From positions 62,001-126,000 of the forward strand of contig NZ_VNJI01000009.1 in NCBI RefSeq assembly GCF_007786445.1: a stretch of 64,000 bases of DNA, written 5' to 3'. The notes beneath the pieces were generated by a model. It worked only from the letters and a program-made list of their open reading frames with translations. It was not told where the DNA came from and did no database searches. The first letter of the stretch is position 1; each line of letters begins with the position of its first letter. Position numbers and translations under genes: made by a program. The stretch is from Paenibacillus cremeus. GTDB lineage: Bacteria; Bacillota; Bacilli; Paenibacillales; NBRC-103111. This document shows, one piece after another, positions 58,800 through 64,000 of the stretch.

Positions 58800-61700
58800 T
58801 TATTGCTCTATGGCTGCTTCCTGCTTCTTGACTAATCTTCCAATGACAATAACGGCTTGAGCGCGCGTTGTTACGCCTCCAGGCTCGAACGTGGCTTCCG
58901 TCATGCCATTCATCAAGCCTTCCTGCAGTGTGAAGGCTGCATCTGCTTGCGCCCAGCCCTGAATCCGGCTGCTGTCGGCAAACGGCTTCAGCGCATCGGA
59001 GGGGTCGGCAGTCGGAGCACTGCCTCTTCCAGCAAGTGAGTACGCCCGGCTGATCATCACCGCCATCTGCTCGCGGGTAATGGTTTCATTCGGCGCGAAG
59101 CGCCCGGATTCCAAGCCGTTCACGATCTTTCCAGACGCAGCCGCTAGTACCGCCTCGTAGTACCACGCTCCTGGAGCCACATCCTGGAATGGGGCAGCCT
59201 GAGCCTTCGGAGGTACAGGCAGATGCAGCGCTCTGACCAGCATAGCGGCGAACTCGGCCCGGGTGACAGAAGCCTCCGGCTTGAATTCGGTCGGCGATAC
59301 GCCGTTCACGAGCAGACGACGTGCCATCTCATCGATCTCCTCCTGCGCCCAGTGCCCTTTCGTATCGGCAAACCCGGCAGGTAAGCTCATGATGGCATAA
59401 TAGCCTGGAGAGCTCTGATCAAACAGCAGCGCTTTGCCATCTGTAGTCCTCTGGCTTGGGATATAGGTCCACATGGCGGAATCCGGATCATAGCGGTAGA
59501 CCTCACCTGAGAGTCCATCCCCGATGGACAGCTGACCTTGAATCGCACGTTTAGCGGCCATTGGGAGAGCGATAGCTTTGTCACCGCTGCTCGCCTCTAC
59601 AGTGACGAGTGCGGCTCCCGTGATGAGCTGCAGTGCCTCGTTTTGACGTTGGGCCGCCTCGGTAGCAGCCTGCGCAACCTGCTGCTCCGCCATAGACAAC
59701 CTTAACCGGATGATCGTTCCATCGGTCAGTCCGCCGGTTTGGAGCACTGCCGCATTCCATCGGACGAGCATCCGCTCCGTCTTTAACAGCAGTGCCGCTT
59801 GGTTTTGTTTCATTTGACGCAGGGCTTCGAGCGGCAGCGTCAGGATCATTTCGTCCGCCGGCTCCTTAACTTCCACATATAGCTCCTTCGATTCCTTCGT
59901 ATTCTTGAGCGCCTCATTGACGGCATCCTTTGCAATTTGCACCACCACGGACGTTCTTCCGCCCGCATCCGTCTTCTTTTCCTTGACCGCGGTCTCGCCT
60001 AAGTTCAAGGGGTCGTGTGCTCCCGCTCCAGAGGCCGATGAGCCTCCGGATGAACCGGAACCGGAGCCCGACGAACCCTGCCCCGTGCTGCTTCCATAGC
60101 TGACTTGGATAGTATATGTCTTCACACGTACGCCGCCGCCCAGTTCCACCATCACTAGGATGATCCCGTCATCCGGTATGGAGACCAGCTTCGAGATACC
60201 GCTAACCGCCGGTTCCACACCAATGCTGAGCTTCGCATTCGGATCCGCAGCTATTGCCGTCATGGCAATCTCTTTGGTCCCGGTTGGAAGCTGCAGATTA
60301 TAAGCTGTAATCTCTGGGTTAAAGGCAGGAGACAGATTGCCGCTCGCTGCGGTCAGGCTGCTCAAATTTGAATTAAGGTCCGGCTGCAGCGACCTGGTAT
60401 CGGCGGCGGAGCCGTTTCCTTCCTTATCCTTTACGGCCCCATCCAGTAAGCTCAAGCTTGACGCGGCCTGAATGGACTCGGTTAAGCTGAGCAGCAACTC
60501 TTGGGTTTCAGCAGCGTCCTGGCTCTTTACGGCAACTGCAGAACTGACTAAATCTGCCGATCCGTTCACGCGGAACTTAGCTGCGTCGGCTGTCGGTTGA
60601 ATTGGTTCATTAAAATGAACCCGGATAATTCTGCCACCGCTCTCGACTTTGACGTTCTGCACAACCGGCCCGGTCTTATCGAGCTCTTTCATCATGAACG
60701 AAATCATTGTATCCTGATGCGTCATCTCTGCCATCGGAACGTTGGCATAGCTCGTATAATAACTGCGATCCAGCTTCACGGTATACGTTCCGCCCGCCGT
60801 TAGCGGCGACTTCGGTGTAAACCGGACCGTGCGGGATAGCATGACACCGGCCTCTTTGGCACTTTCCTCTGGCCCTATAAACTCGAGTGTTCCTGCCACA
60901 CTCTTATAAACCGAATCCGTAACGACAGCTGCACCTTCCCGAAGTGTGGTGACTTTCAGATACTTCGAGAACATGATATCCACATAGCTTCCACCCTGGT
61001 ACGTTACTCCCGTGACCGTAGACACTTGCGGCGGTGTCCGCGAGACAAGCCCCGCATTGACCTCCGTTTGCGGTGGTGGAACCGGCAAAGGATCACTTGT
61101 GAATGTCTCGTAGCCGTCCTTGCTCCATACCACCTTCCACTGGCCCGGCGGCACATCCCAACCGTATTTTCCGGCGGTATCCGTCAACTGCGGATTGGTC
61201 TGGTCGTAGTCCTCCGCATGCCATACCTTCCACGTTCCGGTACCCTCCTCTTGAAACAAGACGGTGGCCTTTACCCCCGGAAGCGGATTGCTTTTGACCG
61301 CCTCATACACATATCCACTCGGATCGTAGAGCCACTTCGGACCGGCTACCTTATGGGCGTTGCGACTATATTTGTTCTTCTTTTCGAAGTCCGGGTTATC
61401 GCTGCACATGTTATAGCCTGTGCCCACCGCATCGATCTGCTGGTTGACGTAATTGTCGATCTTATGGGAAATGACACTCGATGCCATACCGGCGACGACA
61501 GCTCCCGCTCCCGTAAGTCCCATTGCTCCGGTCCATGCGCCCAAAGCGGTCTTTGCCACTTCCCCGACGACCACTGCGGCTACAGCCTTACCGACCTGAG
61601 GGATCGTTTGCGGCCATTCCGCCAAGCAGTCCAATCCTGAAGTTTCGGCATTGTACATGATTTTATTAATTTTTCCGGCAAAGCCTTGGTACTTCGAATA

Positions 61701-64000
61701 CTGCCCCTTGATTTTAGAAATGTTCCCTTTCACCTTATCCACATCGGCTTTAATTTCCAAACCGTATTCCACTGTATGCTCCCATCGGCCGAGATCAATC
61801 GGAATATCTCCCAATACTCCTAATGCGGTCACCCGATCTTTATTTTTGGAAGCTTGAAGCGAAGATTGAAAAAGCCCCCTTGGAATATATCCCTTCGTTT
61901 GGAGCTCAAGCGATGTTTCCGTTTCGGTCATATCGAACCTCGTTTGCACGGAAGGTATGCCGGAGAGCTCGGCGAGTGTCTTTTCCTCCTCTGTCGGCAC
62001 GTAGCTCGACTGTGGATCTACCGTGAGTGTGATGCTCATCGTCGCACCATCCAGCTGCGGAAACCTTAAGCTCGCCGTTCCTTTGTACTTGCCGTCAGCA
62101 AGCACAAAGCCTGTCGACGAAACGACTTCAAAATCCCTCATCTCCGGAGGAAAAGCCGCACGGATTTGGTTCATGTCCGGCAGGCTGCCGTCAAAGGTGT
62201 GCGGTGTCGTTTTCACGTCGTAATCGACATAAATACCGCCGAGCGCATCCCTCGTCGTCGGCACGACCGCCCGGAACAGATTACCTTCCCGAATGGCCGG
62301 TACCGGTTCACCTTCCTGGCCTTCCAAATACACGCGAACATTCTTCACCTGATCCGGCTTCGAGAATTCAAAATCAAATTGGAACGGGTTGCCCGGCACT
62401 ACGATATAGGTGAGAGGCGGGGCCTCCTTCCCCATCTCCACCGTCGCCCATTGCTTATCAGGTGCCTGGGCGAAAGCCATGCGCACCAGCTGCGGTCCAT
62501 CCTTATCGTATTGCACATACACTTTATTCGACTGCAGCTCTACGTTGTTCAGGGTGGTTTGAGCAGATACCGCGTGCGTGCTGGGATTACCCAGATCCGC
62601 TAGAGTCGCTTGCACCTTCCAAATCCCGGATGCATTCGCAACCGCGCCGCCGATGCGAACATCGGTATCGTAAATACTAACCGGACTGCCTGCCGGCGCA
62701 TAGCCGCTCAGTCCAATCTGCATTCCGGCATCGGAAACCAGCTCTGGAGCTTCTATCGTTACCTTAGGCGTATCCAAATGCACGGTACCGATCGTTTCCT
62801 CTACAGCAGTCGCATCCAGATTCGCCTTGATTCTGGCTGTCGCCGCTATGCTATCCTTGTTAAAGGAAGGAGATACAGCAAGCTTGTAGGTCACCGTGCC
62901 GCCGACGCCCTTAGCCAGCTGGCCAATAGGAACGACTAGCGTCCGTCCCTCCACACTCGCGGCTCCTTTGCCTCCAGAAACTGCCATATGTCCTTCCGCA
63001 TCGGACACCAGCGTCATGCCATCCGGAATTTCCAGCAGCAGAGCTGCGTTAGTCGCGGTTGTCGTACTATTGTTCTGATAATTGGCTCGAAGCGAGATCG
63101 TACTGCCGGGCAAAGCCTGTGCAGGCTGCGAGGAGAACGAATTGCCCGTTTGATTGGTAAAATAACTGGTAGGACTGAACGAAATGGTGCCTAACGGTTT
63201 AATCTGATTCTCCAGAACGGTAAAATCTACGCTTGCGTAGGCATACTGGTATCTGCCGTTTTGATCCAGGGTCCGTTTGGTCATCTCCAAACGATAGGTG
63301 CCCCCAGAAGGCACGTTGATGTTGAACGGGTCGTTCTGGAAATCACTATCCCAAGCGGCGGCAACCCATTCCTTGCTTCCACTTGGTGTCAACCGATACA
63401 CATTGCCGTTGTAATTATTGGTGCGGCTGATATCCACCCTCCCTTGGACCCGGGAGCCTTTTTCCTCGAGTCGAACCTCGGCCATAGCATTGGAATGCTC
63501 ATCCATATTGACGGTCGTACATTGATTCACATAAGCATAAATTTGCCCGGACACACACACCTCGACAGGCATTCCCGGACGTCCACCCAAGGTGACTGCA
63601 TTGGAAAAGTAGGTACGAATCCACCCGTACTTCGATTGAACGACGGTGGAGAACCGTTCATTTTCCATATCCAGCGGGCCCATCCATTCAGTATCGAGCG
63701 CTTTTTTGTACACTCTCAGGTTCACCACGCCCGCCTCCGGCTGCCTTACCGGGATATCGAGCAGACTCGTCGTCTGAGCGTTTACCTGCGCCGCGATCGG
63801 GCCGGAGGTGTACTCGAAGGAATATTGCGATGCTTCCAGCGTTACGTCCCCAGCAAACAGCTCCATTCGGGCCTTTCCGTCCAGACTGGTACGGGCACTC
63901 GTCACAATAGGCTTCCCTTTGTAGGTTTGGGTGGCAGTAACATAGGCATTAAACACCGGCAGGTTGCTCGGGTCCTTCACCGTCAGCTCGAGATTTCCCC
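58800..64000 (-). CDS. giant surface protein with C-terminal SLH domains (5' end outside the window)
   Basis: At least 1730 residues; the frame is open through the right edge of the window, so the N-terminus and signal peptide are missing here. The visible part begins with Ig-like and carboxypeptidase-regulatory-like modules, then DUF11-like repeats (SLRANYQNNSTTTATNAALLLEIPDG), a middle segment with a Gly/Ala-rich hydrophobic helix (GKAVAAVVVGEVAKTALGAW and on, about position 61500), a SbsA-type Ig domain, a cadherin-like beta-sandwich (LTAASGNLSPAFNPEITAYNL), a Gly/Ser linker and three SLH domains (FADTKGHWAQEEIDEM, FQDVAPGAWYYEAV, FADSSRIQGWAQAD). It would be held on the wall polymer by SLH. 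A GTG at 63980 is not the real start. Confidence 0.85.
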   Translation of the reverse strand, partial: GNLELTVKDPSNLPVFNAYVTATQTYKGKPIVTSARTSLDGKARMELFAGDVTLEASQYSFEYTSGPIAAQVNAQTTSLLDIPVRQPEAGVVNLRVYKKALDTEWMGPLDMENERFSTVVQSKYGWIRTYFSNAVTLGGRPGMPVEVCVSGQIYAYVNQCTTVNMDEHSNAMAEVRLEEKGSRVQGRVDISRTNNYNGNVYRLTPSGSKEWVAAAWDSDFQNDPFNINVPSGGTYRLEMTKRTLDQNGRYQYAYASVDFTVLENQIKPLGTISFSPTSYFTNQTGNSFSSQPAQALPGSTISLRANYQNNSTTTATNAALLLEIPDGMTLVSDAEGHMAVSGGKGAASVEGRTLVVPIGQLAKGVGGTVTYKLAVSPSFNKDSIAATARIKANLDATAVEETIGTVHLDTPKVTIEAPELVSDAGMQIGLSGYAPAGSPVSIYDTDVRIGGAVANASGIWKVQATLADLGNPSTHAVSAQTTLNNVELQSNKVYVQYDKDGPQLVRMAFAQAPDKQWATVEMGKEAPPLTYIVVPGNPFQFDFEFSKPDQVKNVRVYLEGQEGEPVPAIREGNLFRAVVPTTRDALGGIYVDYDVKTTPHTFDGSLPDMNQIRAAFPPEMRDFEVVSSTGFVLADGKYKGTASLRFPQLDGATMSITLTVDPQSSYVPTEEEKTLAELSGIPSVQTRFDMTETETSLELQTKGYIPRGLFQSSLQASKNKDRVTALGVLGDIPIDLGRWEHTVEYGLEIKADVDKVKGNISKIKGQYSKYQGFAGKINKIMYNAETSGLDCLAEWPQTIPQVGKAVAAVVVGEVAKTALGAWTGAMGLTGAGAVVAGMASSVISHKIDNYVNQQIDAVGTGYNMCSDNPDFEKKNKYSRNAHKVAGPKWLYDPSGYVYEAVKSNPLPGVKATVLFQEEGTGTWKVWHAEDYDQTNPQLTDTAGKYGWDVPPGQWKVVWSKDGYETFTSDPLPVPPPQTEVNAGLVSRTPPQVSTVTGVTYQGGSYVDIMFSKYLKVTTLREGAAVVTDSVYKSVAGTLEFIGPEESAKEAGVMLSRTVRFTPKSPLTAGGTYTVKLDRSYYTSYANVPMAEMTHQDTMISFMMKELDKTGPVVQNVKVESGGRIIRVHFNEPIQPTADAAKFRVNGSADLVSSAVAVKSQDAAETQELLLSLTESIQAASSLSLLDGAVKDKEGNGSAADTRSLQPDLNSNLSSLTAASGNLSPAFNPEITAYNLQLPTGTKEIAMTAIAADPNAKLSIGVEPAVSGISKLVSIPDDGIILVMVELGGGVRVKTYTIQVSYGSSTGQGSSGSGSGSSGGSSASGAGAHDPLNLGETAVKEKKTDAGGRTSVVVQIAKDAVNEALKNTKESKELYVEVKEPADEMILTLPLEALRQMKQNQAALLLKTERMLVRWNAAVLQTGGLTDGTIIRLRLSMAEQQVAQAATEAAQRQNEALQLITGAALVTVEASSGDKAIALPMAAKRAIQGQLSIGDGLSGEVYRYDPDSAMWTYIPSQRTTDGKALLFDQSSPGYYAIMSLPAGFADTKGHWAQEEIDEMARRLLVNGVSPTEFKPEASVTRAEFAAMLVRALHLPVPPKAQAAPFQDVAPGAWYYEAVLAAASGKIVNGLESGRFAPNETITREQMAVMISRAYSLAGRGSAPTADPSDALKPFADSSRIQGWAQADAAFTLQEGLMNGMTEATFEPGGVTTRAQAVIVIGRLVKKQEAAIEQ

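Overview
The window looks like chromosomal core of a spore-forming, Gram-positive member of the Paenibacillaceae (Paenibacillus or a close relative). The basis is gene content: a caa3-type cytochrome c oxidase cluster of Bacillus type (ctaCDEFG plus a DUF420 gene), HPr kinase, a CvfC/YpgR protein, a YhcN/YlaJ spore lipoprotein, the spore-coat transglutaminase Tgl, GerP-like proteins, YdjO, an AprX-like protease and an S-layer-homology (SLH) surface protein. Shine-Dalgarno sites are strong, TTG/GTG starts are common, and GC is fairly high, which leaves many long but meaningless antisense frames. I see no rRNA, tRNA, CRISPR array, prophage or complete insertion sequence.

Layout. 1-1.6 kb: histidine phosphatase, GNAT enzyme, CheX. 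1.8-7.3 kb: the minus-strand oxidase operon with a strong SigA promoter in front of ctaC. 7.5-15.1 kb: spore lipoprotein, a DEAD-box helicase whose tail is a 636-bp coding minisatellite, a guanylate-kinase-like protein with an altered P-loop, CvfC, AraC regulator, PhyH dioxygenase, thiN. 15.2-19.1 kb: a heterodimeric BmrCD-like ABC exporter with one degenerate ATP site. 19.2-26.7 kb: htpG behind a perfect CIRCE operator, a DUF554 membrane protein, pyruvate kinase, a second AraC regulator, and an ArsR-SRPBCC-DUF1059 operon ending in a broken SRPBCC gene. 26.7-36.5 kb: RNase H, RecQ, glycosyltransferases, GNAT, CcdC, erythromycin-esterase-like protein, nitroreductase. 36.7-43.7 kb: AprX, Tgl, dNTPase, an Hsp20/GerP-like mini-cluster, an LtaS-like enzyme. 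43.9-48.9 kb: cold-shock gene with a terminator-like leader hairpin, YdjO, GerPC-like protein, HIT, a 5'-truncated GGDEF-REC gene, a Trm11-like methyltransferase, Nudix. 49-51.6 kb: UvrC-like (Cho-type) nuclease, hprK, an IF-3 paralogue. 51.7-55.3 kb: a DnaA-box cluster, a CAP-domain secreted protein, and a c-di-GMP-I riboswitch in front of a degenerate HD-GYP protein. 55.4-64 kb: purine permease, AdoMet-decarboxylase-like gene overlapped by a SET-domain gene, RidA, and a giant SLH protein running off the right edge.

How the parts connect. Respiration (caa3 oxidase, CtaG, CtaM) and carbon control (HprK, pyruvate kinase, two cre-like sites) suggest ordinary aerobic catabolite-controlled growth. 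Several genes belong to sporulation or the spore surface. Second-messenger control is visible twice: the c-di-GMP riboswitch/HD-GYP unit and the truncated cyclase. The items most worth a second look are that riboswitch unit, the DnaA-box cluster, CIRCE on htpG, the AdoMetDC-like/SET overlap, the helicase minisatellite, the csp leader and the two genomic scars at about 26.65 and 47.06 kb. Nothing here is a proven new system; the functional readings are inferences from motifs and context.
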